Assembly: GCA_004138175.2 (NCBI GenBank)
Contig: RYFE02000002.1
Span: 1-64,000, forward strand
Source: Chloroflexales bacterium ZM16-3
GTDB lineage: Bacteria > Chloroflexota > Chloroflexia > Chloroflexales > Chloroflexaceae
Direction: 5' to 3'
DNA: 64,000 nt
Shown: positions 46,086 through 54,506 of the stretch, piece after piece
Numbering within the stretch: position 1 is the first letter of the stretch
Layout: each line of letters begins with the position of its first letter
Position numbers and translations under genes: made by a program
Notes under the pieces: generated by a model
What the model was told of the DNA's origin: nothing
Databases searched by the model: none
What the model saw: the letters and a program-made list of their open reading frames with translations, nothing else

Positions 46086-47543
46086 CTACTGTTCTTGGCG
46101 CAGATAGTTCAGCGACATCCAGCCCTCGTAGCGCTTCCCGCCTGAGTCGAGCGAAACGCGCAGCCAGGGGATGTTGTCCTTCACGACGGGGCCTTCGAGC
46201 TTCGTCACCGGAGTCCCGTTCGCCACCACCGCAATGATATTAGCCGAGTCGTATACGTCGGGCTGACTGCGTAGGTTTAGCCCCTCGGCCAGATTCACAA
46301 TATAGATCTCATCGCGCCCAAAGAACCCGCTAATCCACGCGAGGGGGCTGCCGCCCGTCTCCGCGCTGGGCAGGCCGGGCAGGCTCGGCAGGTTCGGCGT
46401 CCCGCCCCGAGTGATCTGGCTGATCAGGGCGTTCACTCCCACGTAGCTGCTCGCCGCCACGAGCAGGAGCAGGCCGATCATCACTGACCAACCCACGATG
46501 CTGCGGGTGAGGCTGCGCTGGCGCACCACACTCGGCTTGGTAGCGGGCTGACGCCCGAGCCTGCCGGTGATGCTGAAGCTCGCTGGCGCGCTCGGGCGCG
46601 GTATGGGGCGCGGCGCAGGCGCTGGGGGCTGCGGGTCGATCCGCAGGGCGGCGGGTGCCTCTGGGGCAGCCGGGCGGGCGGATGGCGCGACCAGGCGCTG
46701 CGTGCTGGCCCCGAGGTCGCGCCAGAGGCTGTCGAGGGCGGTGGCGAAATCGGCGGCACTGGCGTAGCGGTGCTCGGGGTAGCGGGCCGTGGCCCGCGCC
46801 ACCAGATCCTCCGCCACTGGCAGGTAGAGCGTCGGCCGGGCCTTCGCAAGCGGCGGGATGCGGGCGGTCAGGTGGGCCAGTGCGGTGGCCCGTGCATCCT
46901 CGCCGCTGACTGGGCGCTCCCCAGTGATCAGCTCGTACAAGAGCAGGCCCAGGCTGTAGGCGGCGCTGGCTGGCGTGGCTGGCTTGCCCTCGCTCAGCTC
47001 GGGGGCGCGGTAGTGGGCCTGGTCGGCCAGCGCCTCGCCGGGAGGCAGCAGCCAGCTATCGACCAGCTTCACCCGGCCCTCATCCACCAGCAGCAGGTTG
47101 CTGCTGCTGATCGGCGGGTGGTACAGCCCGCTGGGCGTCTCGGCGCTGGCCTGGGACTGGCAGGCGGCGACGGCACCTGCAACCTGGCGCATATAGAGCA
47201 GCGCCTGCTCGACCGTCAGCACGCCGAGGCCGCGCAGGGGGCGACCGCTCACATACTCGGTGATCATAAACGGGCGACCGGCGGCCTCGCCGCTGTCGAA
47301 TACCTCAAGCAGCGCCTGGTGCGAGCGGCGGGCGCTCTGGCCGATCTCGCTGATGAAGCGCGCGCGCGGACGCTCTTGTCCGGCCAGCTCCTTGCGCAGC
47401 AGATGCAGGAGTACCTGGCGGTGCAGGCGCTCGTCGGTGGCCGCGTAGACGCTGGACAGGCGTGTCTCGCCGAGCAGCTCGTGTACGCGGTAGCGCCCGA
47501 AGATCAGTGGCGCAGAGGTGGGGGTTGCTGACGCGTCTGCCAT
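46086..47543 (-). CDS. Membrane pseudokinase with SH3-like extracellular domain
   Basis: 485 residues. Residues 14-265 have the Ser/Thr kinase fold (FGRYRVHELLGETRLSSVYA, then AYSLGLLLYELITGERPVSG). Key residues are gone: the beta-3 Lys is H47 (QVLLHLLR), HRD reads HPP (142-144) with Pro instead of the catalytic Asp, and the following Lys is Ser. DFG reads DSW. A Pro-rich linker (about 290-320) leads to one membrane helix (IVGWSVMIGLLLLVAASSYV) and an SH3-like outer domain (NLAEGLNLRSQPDVYDSANI). It probably senses the cell surface and signals by binding rather than phosphorylation. The start codon lies at the edge of a CATTCAA repeat hairpin, with no ribosome site. Confidence 0.83.
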   Translation of the reverse strand: MADASATPTSAPLIFGRYRVHELLGETRLSSVYAATDERLHRQVLLHLLRKELAGQERPRARFISEIGQSARRSHQALLEVFDSGEAAGRPFMITEYVSGRPLRGLGVLTVEQALLYMRQVAGAVAACQSQASAETPSGLYHPPISSSNLLLVDEGRVKLVDSWLLPPGEALADQAHYRAPELSEGKPATPASAAYSLGLLLYELITGERPVSGEDARATALAHLTARIPPLAKARPTLYLPVAEDLVARATARYPEHRYASAADFATALDSLWRDLGASTQRLVAPSARPAAPEAPAALRIDPQPPAPAPRPIPRPSAPASFSITGRLGRQPATKPSVVRQRSLTRSIVGWSVMIGLLLLVAASSYVGVNALISQITRGGTPNLPSLPGLPSAETGGSPLAWISGFFGRDEIYIVNLAEGLNLRSQPDVYDSANIIAVVANGTPVTKLEGPVVKDNIPWLRVSLDSGGKRYEGWMSLNYLRQEQ

Positions 47544-47593
47544 GCTGAATGTTGAATAATGTTGAATGTTGAATAGCTATTCAACATTCAGCA
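47543..47593. repeat. CATTCAA heptamer palindrome between pseudokinase and methyltransferase genes
   Basis: TGCTGAATGTTGAATAATG at one end and ATTCAACATTCAGCA at the other form an imperfect hairpin of heptamers. It supplies the TGA stop of the upstream methyltransferase gene and directly precedes the pseudokinase ATG. Confidence 0.88.
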
Positions 47594-48262
47594 TTTCTTT
47601 GCGGTCACCAACTCATAGTTCCCAGGCTGCCAGGGGCGAACCATCAGGTCGCCAAGCCCCAGGCTCGTAAGGCGGCGGGCGAGGGCGATGCGGGTCAGGG
47701 CGCGACCGGGCAGGGCGTAGGCCCATAGGTCGGGCCACTTGCTGATCACCAGGGCACCGCCGGGCCGCAGGACGCGCGCCATCTCGGCGAGGGCGCGGCG
47801 CGGGTGCGGGAAATACTCGAATGCCTCCAGGCAGCATACCAGGTCGAAGCTTGCGTCGGGCCAGGCGAGGTGCCCGGCCTCGCCGATCAGCCATGTAATC
47901 GGGGCTTGCGGGCATGTGCCCGCCTGCTTCTCCCTGGCCCGATCAAGCATCTGCCCAGTGAGATCCATCCCGATAATCGCTCCGCCCGCGCCCACCTCGT
48001 CAGCGAGCAGCAGCGGCACGCGGCCGGTGCCGGTGGCTACATCAAGCACCTGAGGCTGCTCAATGCCAGCGAGAGCCTCGCGCAGAATAGGCAGGAGCAG
48101 CGACGGGTCTTCGGCGTGGGTCGTGGCGCGCACCGTGTCGTAGTGGGATGCGCCGAGCTTGTAGATCAGACGGACGGCCCACGGCCCCAGGTAGGCACCC
48201 TCGCCGATGACGATGAGCCAGTAGAGAACTGCGACGGCGGTAAGAAGCCAGATCAGACCCAT
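47588..48262 (-). CDS. SAM-dependent methyltransferase, membrane-anchored
   Basis: 224 residues. One N-terminal membrane helix (MGLIWLLTAVAVLYWLIVIG). The methyltransferase fold shows motif I VLDVATGTGRVPLLLADE, the acidic loop IIGMDLTGQMLDRAR, motif post-I WPDASFDLVCCLEAFEYFP and the strand RVLRPGGALVISKW, as in UbiE/MenG-like class I enzymes. Substrate unknown. It precedes the pseudokinase gene on the same strand. Its stop codon TGA comes from the CATTCAA-type repeat, so the original C-terminus may have been altered. Confidence 0.87.
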   Translation of the reverse strand: MGLIWLLTAVAVLYWLIVIGEGAYLGPWAVRLIYKLGASHYDTVRATTHAEDPSLLLPILREALAGIEQPQVLDVATGTGRVPLLLADEVGAGGAIIGMDLTGQMLDRAREKQAGTCPQAPITWLIGEAGHLAWPDASFDLVCCLEAFEYFPHPRRALAEMARVLRPGGALVISKWPDLWAYALPGRALTRIALARRLTSLGLGDLMVRPWQPGNYELVTAKKC

Positions 48263-48344
48263 ACGATGAATTATATCACGGTCATACGTAGAGATGCGTG
48301 GGGTAGGGCCACGTTAAAGCCCTTGGGCTGTGCCCCATACCCAA

Positions 48345-48422
48345 TTTTTTTGTTGGGTGTTGGCGGCTTCGCCGCCAACACCCAACAAAAAAATACTGCG
48401 GGGGCGGCGAAGCCGCCCCCGC
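48345..48422 (-). terminator. Terminator hairpins after the aminotransferase gene
   Basis: On the minus strand a GC hairpin (GCGGGGGCGG-CTT-CGCCGCCCCCGC, 48398-48422) is followed by AGTATTTTTTT, a good intrinsic terminator. A second longer hairpin (48345-48391) with apex GGCTTCGCC follows. Confidence 0.75.
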
Positions 48423-48441
48423 ACCCCCACCGGCAGGTGAA

Positions 48442-49791
48442 CTACTCCAGGCAGGCGGCGATCGCCAGGGCGAAGCGCTCCGCCGCCTCGTCGGCCTGGG
48501 CCTCGCTGAGGGTGAGCGGCGGGCAGAAGCGGATCGTCGAGGCCCCGCAGGAGAGCACGAGCAGCCCCTTGAGGAAGGAGTCTTCCATGATCGCATCGGC
48601 CAGCTTGCCGGCGGGCTGGCCGGTGGCCGGGTCGATAAACTCGACGCCGAGCATCAGGCCGCGCCCGCGCACCGCGCCGATCTGCGGGAAGCGCCCCTTC
48701 AGCTCCTCTAGCCGGGCCATCAGGTGGGCGCCCACCTGGGCCGCGTTCGCCATCAGCTCCTCCTCGACCATGGTCAGCAGTTCGTGGGCCACCGCGCAGG
48801 TGAGCCCGTTGCCGCCGTAGGTGTTGCCGTGCGAGCCGGGCTGCCACTGGCGTGACACCTCCTCGCGGGCGATCATCGCGCCGAAGGGCAGGCCGCCGCC
48901 CAGGCCCTTGGCCGAGGCCACAATGTCGGGCACGATCCCCTCGTGCTCGAAGGCCCACATCTTGCCAGTGCGGCCCACGCCGCTCTGCACCTCATCGGCG
49001 ATCAGCATGATCCCGTGGCGGTCGCAGATCTCGCGCAGACCCTTGAGGAAGCCCGGCGCCGGCACCACATAGCCACCCTCGCCCTGGATCGGCTCGACAA
49101 TAATTGCCGCGACCTCGTCGGGCGGGCAGGTGGTCTGGAACAGCGTGTTCTCGATAAAGCCCAGGCAGGTCTCGGTGACGCGCTCCGGGTCGCTGTTCAG
49201 CGGCGGGCGATAGGGGTTGGCGTAGAATGCGTGGAAGGTGCCGGGCAGCAGTGGGAAGAAGCCACGGCGCTGGCGGGCCTTCGAGGCGGTGAGCGAGAGG
49301 CTGCCGTAGCTGCGCCCGTGGAAGGAGCTGTAGAAGCCAATAATATTCTGCCGCCCGGTGGCGTAGCGGGCCAGCTTGATGCTCGCCTCGACCGCCTCGG
49401 TGCCGCTGTTGGTGAAGAAGACCTGCCAGCCCTCGCCGCCCGGCATCAGCGAGACCAGCTTCTCGGCCGCCCTGATCATCGGCTCGTTGTAGAAATCCGT
49501 TCCCGCCATATGCGTGAAGCGGGTGAGCTGCTCCTGGGCGACCTGGATCAGCCGGGGGTGGCAGTGGCCTGCCGAGAGCACCGCGATGCCCGACGTCACA
49601 TCCAAGAAGCGGTTCCCGTCCACATCCCAGACCTCGCAGCCCTGGGCGTGGTCGATTACCAGGGGGTAGACCCGCCCCATCGGCGCCATGACCCGGCCAT
49701 CGCGGGCAACCAGCGCCTTCGCCTTCGGCCCGGGCAGGTCGCCGGGCATATACTCAATCGTGTAGCTAGTGGGTTCAGATGGGGCTGTCAT
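48442..49791 (-). CDS. Class III aminotransferase (acetylornithine/4-aminobutyrate type)
   Basis: 449 residues from ATG at 49791 with GGAGAACC upstream. The PLP-dependent fold is complete: NSGTEAVEASIKLARYATGR, FYSSFHGRSYGSLSLT, the PLP-ring motif LIADEVQSGVGRTGKMWAFE and the Schiff-base Lys in IVASAKGLGGGLPFGAMIA. Such enzymes move an amino group from an omega-amino acid (GABA, ornithine, lysine) to 2-oxoglutarate. The exact substrate is not clear. The gene is monocistronic and ends in a good intrinsic terminator. Confidence 0.9.
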   Translation of the reverse strand: MTAPSEPTSYTIEYMPGDLPGPKAKALVARDGRVMAPMGRVYPLVIDHAQGCEVWDVDGNRFLDVTSGIAVLSAGHCHPRLIQVAQEQLTRFTHMAGTDFYNEPMIRAAEKLVSLMPGGEGWQVFFTNSGTEAVEASIKLARYATGRQNIIGFYSSFHGRSYGSLSLTASKARQRRGFFPLLPGTFHAFYANPYRPPLNSDPERVTETCLGFIENTLFQTTCPPDEVAAIIVEPIQGEGGYVVPAPGFLKGLREICDRHGIMLIADEVQSGVGRTGKMWAFEHEGIVPDIVASAKGLGGGLPFGAMIAREEVSRQWQPGSHGNTYGGNGLTCAVAHELLTMVEEELMANAAQVGAHLMARLEELKGRFPQIGAVRGRGLMLGVEFIDPATGQPAGKLADAIMEDSFLKGLLVLSCGASTIRFCPPLTLSEAQADEAAERFALAIAACLE

Positions 49792-49883
49792 TGGTTCTCC
49801 TTGACGCGTCGGCATCATTGGCGACATTACTAACGCCAATCGGGATTGTAGCCGAGGCATTAGGGCGCGTCAAGGAATGACCA

Positions 49884-50096
49884 TCACGCTGCCCCGACGG
49901 TCATTGGTGGCAGCGGCACATCGATCAGGTTCAAGCCGAGCCGTTCGGCGATGAAGTCGCCGAGGGCGGCCGAGTCCGGGAAGGTGATCACCGTCTCTTC
50001 GTCGCCGTCGCGGTAGGCGAGACGCCAGAGCCTGCCCATCCGCTCATCCTGCCAGACCCGAAGATCAAGCTTGAGTTGCACCGCGTGCTCATTCAT
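49884..50096 (-). CDS. Small hypothetical protein
   Basis: 70 residues. One compact domain with ELKLDLRVWQDERMGRLWRL-like beta strands (here VQLKLDLRVWQDERMGRLWR) and FPDSAALGDFIAERLGLNLI. It looks like a small soluble protein with an amphipathic C-terminal helix. No family is recognised. It is divergent from the large site-2-protease fusion, with 140 bp between. Confidence 0.6.
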   Translation of the reverse strand: MNEHAVQLKLDLRVWQDERMGRLWRLAYRDGDEETVITFPDSAALGDFIAERLGLNLIDVPLPPMTVGAA

Positions 50097-50235
50097 CGCT
50101 GCTCCTGTGATACGCTACGCTGGGCGCAGGGTTTTGCGCCCTTCTTGCTCTGCTGTGTATGACGTACGGGCCGGTTTATTTGTTCTATGTCGTTGATAAG
50201 AGTATGATGAGTGCTCACCCGACAAGGAACTGCTC

Positions 50236-53200
50236 GTGACGACATCTACCGAAGTGCCATGGTCTGCCCTGGGGGATCGTGTGAAGACGCCGACCTCTGG
50301 CTCGTCTGCGCGCGGGATCTACCGGGGGCTGTCCAGGCGTATCGCCACCCGCCCGCGAGATGGCGCGAGCTCGCTCGATCTGTGGGAGCAGCTGGCTCGC
50401 CGGGTGGACTTTGCGCAGTACTGTCCGGTGCGCATTGGCGACGTGGCCGAGGAGACGGTTCACGAGGGCGACCAGAGCTTCACCGTGCTGCGCAGCCCCT
50501 CCGGCAGCTACCTGCGGCTCACCGATGCCGAGCGCGAGCTCTGGCAGGCTATGGACGGCTCGCAGAGCGTGGCGCAGCTGGCCACCACCGGGTTCATACG
50601 CTTCAAGCAGCTGCTGCCGGTGGCCGACCTGGTGGAGAGCCTGCGCTGCCAGGGTTTCCTGGCCGACGCGCCGGTGGGTATCTACCGCAGCCTGCGCCGC
50701 CGCGAGGAGGCCCGCAGCGTCGAGGGCAAGGGCGAGAAGCTGCTCGATATCCTGCGCGAGCGCACCTTCGCCATCGAGGGCATCGACGGGATGGTTGGCG
50801 CGCTCTACCGGGCGGGCGGGCGGTTCCTCTTCACATGGCCCTTCGCCGTCGTCCACGCCATCCTGACGATCATCGGCCTGACCTGCTTCGCCCTGACGTC
50901 TGGCGGGGGCGGCTCCTACCAGGTGCTCAGCGCCGACAATGTGCTGCTGAGCCTGCTGGCCATCTGGGCGGCCCTGATTGTCTCCTTTGTGCTGCACGAG
51001 CTGGCGCACGCTCTGGCGGTGAAGCGCTGCGGGCGGCGGGTGCTGCGCGGCGGCGTGATGATCTACTATGGTATGCCGGCCGCCTTCGTCGATACGAGCG
51101 ACATCTGGCTGGCCGGGCGGGGCGCTCGCGTCCTCGTCTCGCTGGCCGGGCCGCTCTGCGACCTGCTGGTCGGCTCGCTTGCCGCGATCGCGGCCTTCCT
51201 GCTGCCCGATGGCCTGCTGGCTGGGGCCGCCTATAAGCTGGCCATCGCCTGCTACCTCGCCGCCCTGTTCAACTTCAACCCGCTGCTTGAGCTGGACGGC
51301 TACTTCATCCTGGTGGACATGCTGCGCCTGCCGAACCTGCGCCAGCGGGCGCTGCGCTTCATCAGCGGGCCGCTCTGGCAGAAGCTGCGTGGCAGAGCCC
51401 ACTTTAGCGGTGAGGAGCGCTTCTTCGCGATCTACGGCCTGCTCGCGGGGCTCTACACGATCCTGGCGATTGTCCTGGCCGTTCTCTTCTGGCAGCGCCA
51501 GCTTGTGGGTGTGGTGCGCCAGCTGTGGGAGGGCGGTGTGGCCGGGCGGCTGCTGGCGGCAATCATCATGATTGCAATTGTTGTGCCGCTCTGCCTGGGC
51601 CTGATCTTCGCCGCGTGGGGGCTGGTGCGGGCTGCTGCGACATGGGTGGCCCGGCGCGGCTACGGGCGCAGCCCGCTGATCGCAGGCGCGGCCCTGACCA
51701 CACTGGCGCTCGCCCTGGCCGGGCTGCCCCTGCGCTATGGCGTGCATACAGCGCTGATCGCCCCGCTGCTCTGGATGGCCGCCCTGGCCGCCCAGATCGC
51801 GCTCCAGGCCGACTACCAGGGGGCCAGGGTTGGCCGTGCGCTCAGCAGCTTCCTGGCCGTCACCGTGCTTGAGCTGGTAGCTCTGGTGGGCTACCTGCTG
51901 CTGCCGATGCTCTCGGCACTCTGGGCCGGGCTGGAGATCGCCGGGTTTATGCTGCTGATGTTCGCCGGGTTTGTGGCCCTGCTCGACGTGGATCTGCACC
52001 AGTCGCGGCAGGGCGAGCTGGCGGCCAGCGCCCTGATGCTGGGGCTGGCCTTTCTGGCTGGCGGCCTGACGATCGGGGTGATCCAGGCGGCCCAGCCGGG
52101 GGCAAGGTTCGTGTGGGTGGTGTTTGAGGCGGCACCGATCTATCTGAGCGTGGTGGCCCTGGCCCTGCTGCTGCCCCAGCTGATCGGCTTGCGCGACTCG
52201 CGGCTGCTCTGGTGCTGGCTGCTGCTGTGGCTTGGCATCGCCGCGCAGACGGTGAGCTACCTGCTCCAGCTGCTGCCTGCCTGGCGCGGCACGCCGCAAG
52301 CCATCGCCGCGCACACGCTCTCCTCGGGTCTGTGGGCGGCGGCCTGGTTCACGCACTACCTGACCCTGCGCCAGATCAGCACCCGTGGCCTGAGCTGGCC
52401 GCTCCAGCCGACCATGAGCGAGGCCGAGCGGCTCCAGCGGGCCTTCCAGCACTGCTACGCCGGCTGCTACCGGCTGCTCCACGACCTGTACGGCGCCCGG
52501 CGCGCCCAGTCCCTCGATGACCGGATGGATGTGCTGGCTGCGACCGCCAACTGGGACATCACCCTCGACCGCGAGCGGGCGCGGATCAGCCCGACGCTGA
52601 CCTCGGGGCCGCTCGATGTACAGGGCGCCCGCTACGCCGAGGTGCTGCGCTACACGGTGGCGACGATCGCGGAGCAGGCCGGGGCCAGCTTCGCCCGGCG
52701 GGCCATTCGCGCCGCCTACGACGCCCTGCCCTGGCCCGAGCGCGAGGCGGCCGGCCGCCAGATCTTCCCCAACACGCCCTGGGCCAGCGAGCTCTCGCAG
52801 TCCTTTGGTGATGTGCGCGAGGCCCGGCTACGCCTGCTGCGCCAGGTGGAGATCTTCGCCGTCTGCGATGACCACGAGCTACAAGAGCTGGCCGCCGCCC
52901 TAGAGACACGCCGCGCCGCCGCAGGGCAGCTGCTGCTGCCCACCGGCGTGGCCCCCTCGGGCCTCTGGATCGTCGAGGCCGGCGAGGTTGCGGTGAAGCA
53001 GGCCGGTACGCTGGTGAGCGAGCTGCACCGGGGCGACTTCTTCGGCGAGGTTGGCGATGATATGAAGCGGGTGACTGATCAGGCATACCGGGCCACCATC
53101 GAGAGCGACCTGCTCTTCCTGCCTGGGGCCGAGATCGAGCGGATGCTGAAGGAGGTCGCCCCACACGCCAGCGAGGGCGTGGCCCTGCTCGATGTCGTGC

Positions 53201-53610
53201 GCCTGCTGGAGCGCGTGCCGCTCTTCCACGGCGTGCCGCGCACCGCCCTGCGTGAACTCGCGCGGCACGCCGGGAAGGTCGAGCGTCCGGCGCGCTCGGT
53301 GATCGTGCGCCAGGGCCAGCCCAGCGGTCGCTTCTACCTGATCGTCTCGGGGCGGGCGGCGGTGGTGCGGCTGAGCGCCGAGGACCCGTCGGGCAAGCCG
53401 AAGGTGGTTGCGCAGATCGGGTCGGAGGAGTTCTTTGGCGAGCTTGAGCTGCTGCGTGGCGGGCCGCCGATGGCCAGCGTGATCAGTGTCACACCGCTGG
53501 TACTGCTGGCCATCCCCCATACGGTGATCGGGGCGATGCTGGCCCGCACGAGCGACCTGGCTCGCGGCCTGGAGCAGATCGGCACCGGGCGGATGCTGAT
53601 GCTGCGCTAG
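50236..53610 (+). CDS. M50 site-2 protease fused to two cyclic-nucleotide-binding domains
   Basis: 1124 residues from GTG at 50236 with ACAAGGA upstream. Residues about 70-150 resemble a PqqD-like helical domain (SYLRLTDAERELWQAMDGSQ). A membrane region of 12 or more helices (about 190-740) contains the zinc protease motif H254-E-L-A-H258 (FVLHELAHALAVKRCG) and the third ligand D354 in NPLLELDGYF, as in M50 site-2 proteases. A helical linker follows. Two cNMP-binding beta-rolls lie at about 868-985 and 990-1110, with phosphate-cassette-like turns DFFGEVGDD and EEFFGELELLRGG. The layout suggests an intramembrane protease controlled by cyclic nucleotide or a similar ligand. Its substrate is unknown. 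It stands alone, ending in a strong hairpin. Confidence 0.85.
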   Translation: MTTSTEVPWSALGDRVKTPTSGSSARGIYRGLSRRIATRPRDGASSLDLWEQLARRVDFAQYCPVRIGDVAEETVHEGDQSFTVLRSPSGSYLRLTDAERELWQAMDGSQSVAQLATTGFIRFKQLLPVADLVESLRCQGFLADAPVGIYRSLRRREEARSVEGKGEKLLDILRERTFAIEGIDGMVGALYRAGGRFLFTWPFAVVHAILTIIGLTCFALTSGGGGSYQVLSADNVLLSLLAIWAALIVSFVLHELAHALAVKRCGRRVLRGGVMIYYGMPAAFVDTSDIWLAGRGARVLVSLAGPLCDLLVGSLAAIAAFLLPDGLLAGAAYKLAIACYLAALFNFNPLLELDGYFILVDMLRLPNLRQRALRFISGPLWQKLRGRAHFSGEERFFAIYGLLAGLYTILAIVLAVLFWQRQLVGVVRQLWEGGVAGRLLAAIIMIAIVVPLCLGLIFAAWGLVRAAATWVARRGYGRSPLIAGAALTTLALALAGLPLRYGVHTALIAPLLWMAALAAQIALQADYQGARVGRALSSFLAVTVLELVALVGYLLLPMLSALWAGLEIAGFMLLMFAGFVALLDVDLHQSRQGELAASALMLGLAFLAGGLTIGVIQAAQPGARFVWVVFEAAPIYLSVVALALLLPQLIGLRDSRLLWCWLLLWLGIAAQTVSYLLQLLPAWRGTPQAIAAHTLSSGLWAAAWFTHYLTLRQISTRGLSWPLQPTMSEAERLQRAFQHCYAGCYRLLHDLYGARRAQSLDDRMDVLAATANWDITLDRERARISPTLTSGPLDVQGARYAEVLRYTVATIAEQAGASFARRAIRAAYDALPWPEREAAGRQIFPNTPWASELSQSFGDVREARLRLLRQVEIFAVCDDHELQELAAALETRRAAAGQLLLPTGVAPSGLWIVEAGEVAVKQAGTLVSELHRGDFFGEVGDDMKRVTDQAYRATIESDLLFLPGAEIERMLKEVAPHASEGVALLDVVRLLERVPLFHGVPRTALRELARHAGKVERPARSVIVRQGQPSGRFYLIVSGRAAVVRLSAEDPSGKPKVVAQIGSEEFFGELELLRGGPPMASVISVTPLVLLAIPHTVIGAMLARTSDLARGLEQIGTGRMLMLR

Positions 53611-53654
53611 GAGAGGGTTGTAGGGAGAACGAAGTTCTCCCTACAACCCTCTCC
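53610..53654. terminator. Bidirectional hairpin terminator
   Basis: GGAGAGGGTTGTAGGGAGAA and complement pair over 21 bp with loop CGA. It starts in the stop codon of the protease fusion and reaches the stop codon of the convergent lipoprotein gene. Confidence 0.75.
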
Positions 53655-54062
53655 TCACGGCTGGAAGAAGATCTGGTACTCGCCGTGGCGGGCGCCGCGC
53701 GCCGAGACGCGGTAGCGCACCGTGCCGGAATCATCGCTGCGCACCCGGCTGCTGCGCGTCACCTGGGAGTCGGGCCGGCCTGCGACGGCGAAGGCGACCG
53801 CTCCATCGGGCTGGAGCAGGTCGATCTGGAGGTCTCCCGACTCGACGGCGATAATCGCGATCACCTGGAGCTCTGTCGGCCCATCGCCCACCTGCACCGT
53901 GCGCTCCTCGCTGCCCTCGGCGCTGACGAAGGTCGTGCTGACATTGCCGACCCCGGCGAGCAAGTCGATAGTTGTCCGCTCGCCGCTCAGCAGCAGGCAG
54001 CCGCTCAGCAGCGGCGTCAGGAGCAGGGTGGCGAGCAGCGCCAGGATAGTTCGCCTAGCCAT
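53655..54062 (-). CDS. Small lipoprotein
   Basis: 135 residues. Signal peptide and lipobox LLSGC (Cys at residue 22). The mature part is a small beta-rich domain (TELQVIAIIAVESGDLQIDL, SGTVRYRVSARGARHGEYQI) like pre-peptidase C-terminal or beta-sandwich domains that follow secreted proteins. The function is unknown. Its ATG overlaps the end of the zinc-ribbon gene by 8 bp, so the two are translationally coupled. Confidence 0.75.
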   Translation of the reverse strand: MARRTILALLATLLLTPLLSGCLLLSGERTTIDLLAGVGNVSTTFVSAEGSEERTVQVGDGPTELQVIAIIAVESGDLQIDLLQPDGAVAFAVAGRPDSQVTRSSRVRSDDSGTVRYRVSARGARHGEYQIFFQP

Positions 54063-54258
54063 AGGACTCCGGTCGGGAGTCGGCGCTATAGGTGGCGCTC
54101 TCGGGTACCTGCTCCACGTGGGTGGGGTGCCGACTGAGGACGCGCAGGTTGGTGCCGCACATCACATTGGCGCAGACCAGCAGCGTATTGATGGTGACAT
54201 AGTCCTGTAGGCCGAGCTTCTGCTTACAGACGGGGCACTGGACAATTTCGACAGCCAT
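54055..54258 (-). CDS. Zinc-ribbon small protein
   Basis: 67 residues from ATG at 54258 with TGAGGAATTAATAC upstream; a longer frame runs into a MITE. Two Cys pairs, CPVC near residue 8 and CANVMC near residue 32, form a zinc ribbon like those of LysW-type and rubredoxin-like small proteins. The C-terminal half (RHPTHVEQVPESATYSADSR) looks disordered. It is co-transcribed with the lipoprotein gene. The function is unknown. Confidence 0.72.
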   Translation of the reverse strand: MAVEIVQCPVCKQKLGLQDYVTINTLLVCANVMCGTNLRVLSRHPTHVEQVPESATYSADSRPESYG

Positions 54259-54290
54259 ATGTATTAATTCCTCAAGGTCATTGATAATAG

Positions 54291-54404
54291 GCAATACCGC
54301 AGAAGTAACGCTGTGAGGCGTCCTGTCATTCTGAGCGAAGCGAAGAATCCCGGCCGGGACCCTTCGCTTCGCTCAGGGTGACAGCGTTACTTATGCTCTA
54401 TTGC
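54291..54404. mobile_element. MITE copy 6 (114 bp) with 8-bp target duplication
   Basis: Begins GCAATACCGCAGAAGTAACG and ends CTTATGCTCTATTGC. GATAATAG flanks it on both sides, a perfect 8-bp duplication. It lies upstream of the zinc-ribbon gene, so it may have replaced its promoter. Confidence 0.95.
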
Positions 54405-54506
54405 GATAATAGGTTGTGGAGGTATTGTACACGAGAACACGCTCTCCCCACTGGCGCGGGAAGAGCGAATGTAGCCTCTCTGGGGGCTGCGCCCAGGCCG
54501 AGTAGA

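Noticed and set aside
50215-52482. 755-residue minus-strand frame opposite the protease fusion
   Set aside because: Mirrors the GC-skewed codon pattern of the real gene; low-complexity Gln/Arg/His sequence without motifs.
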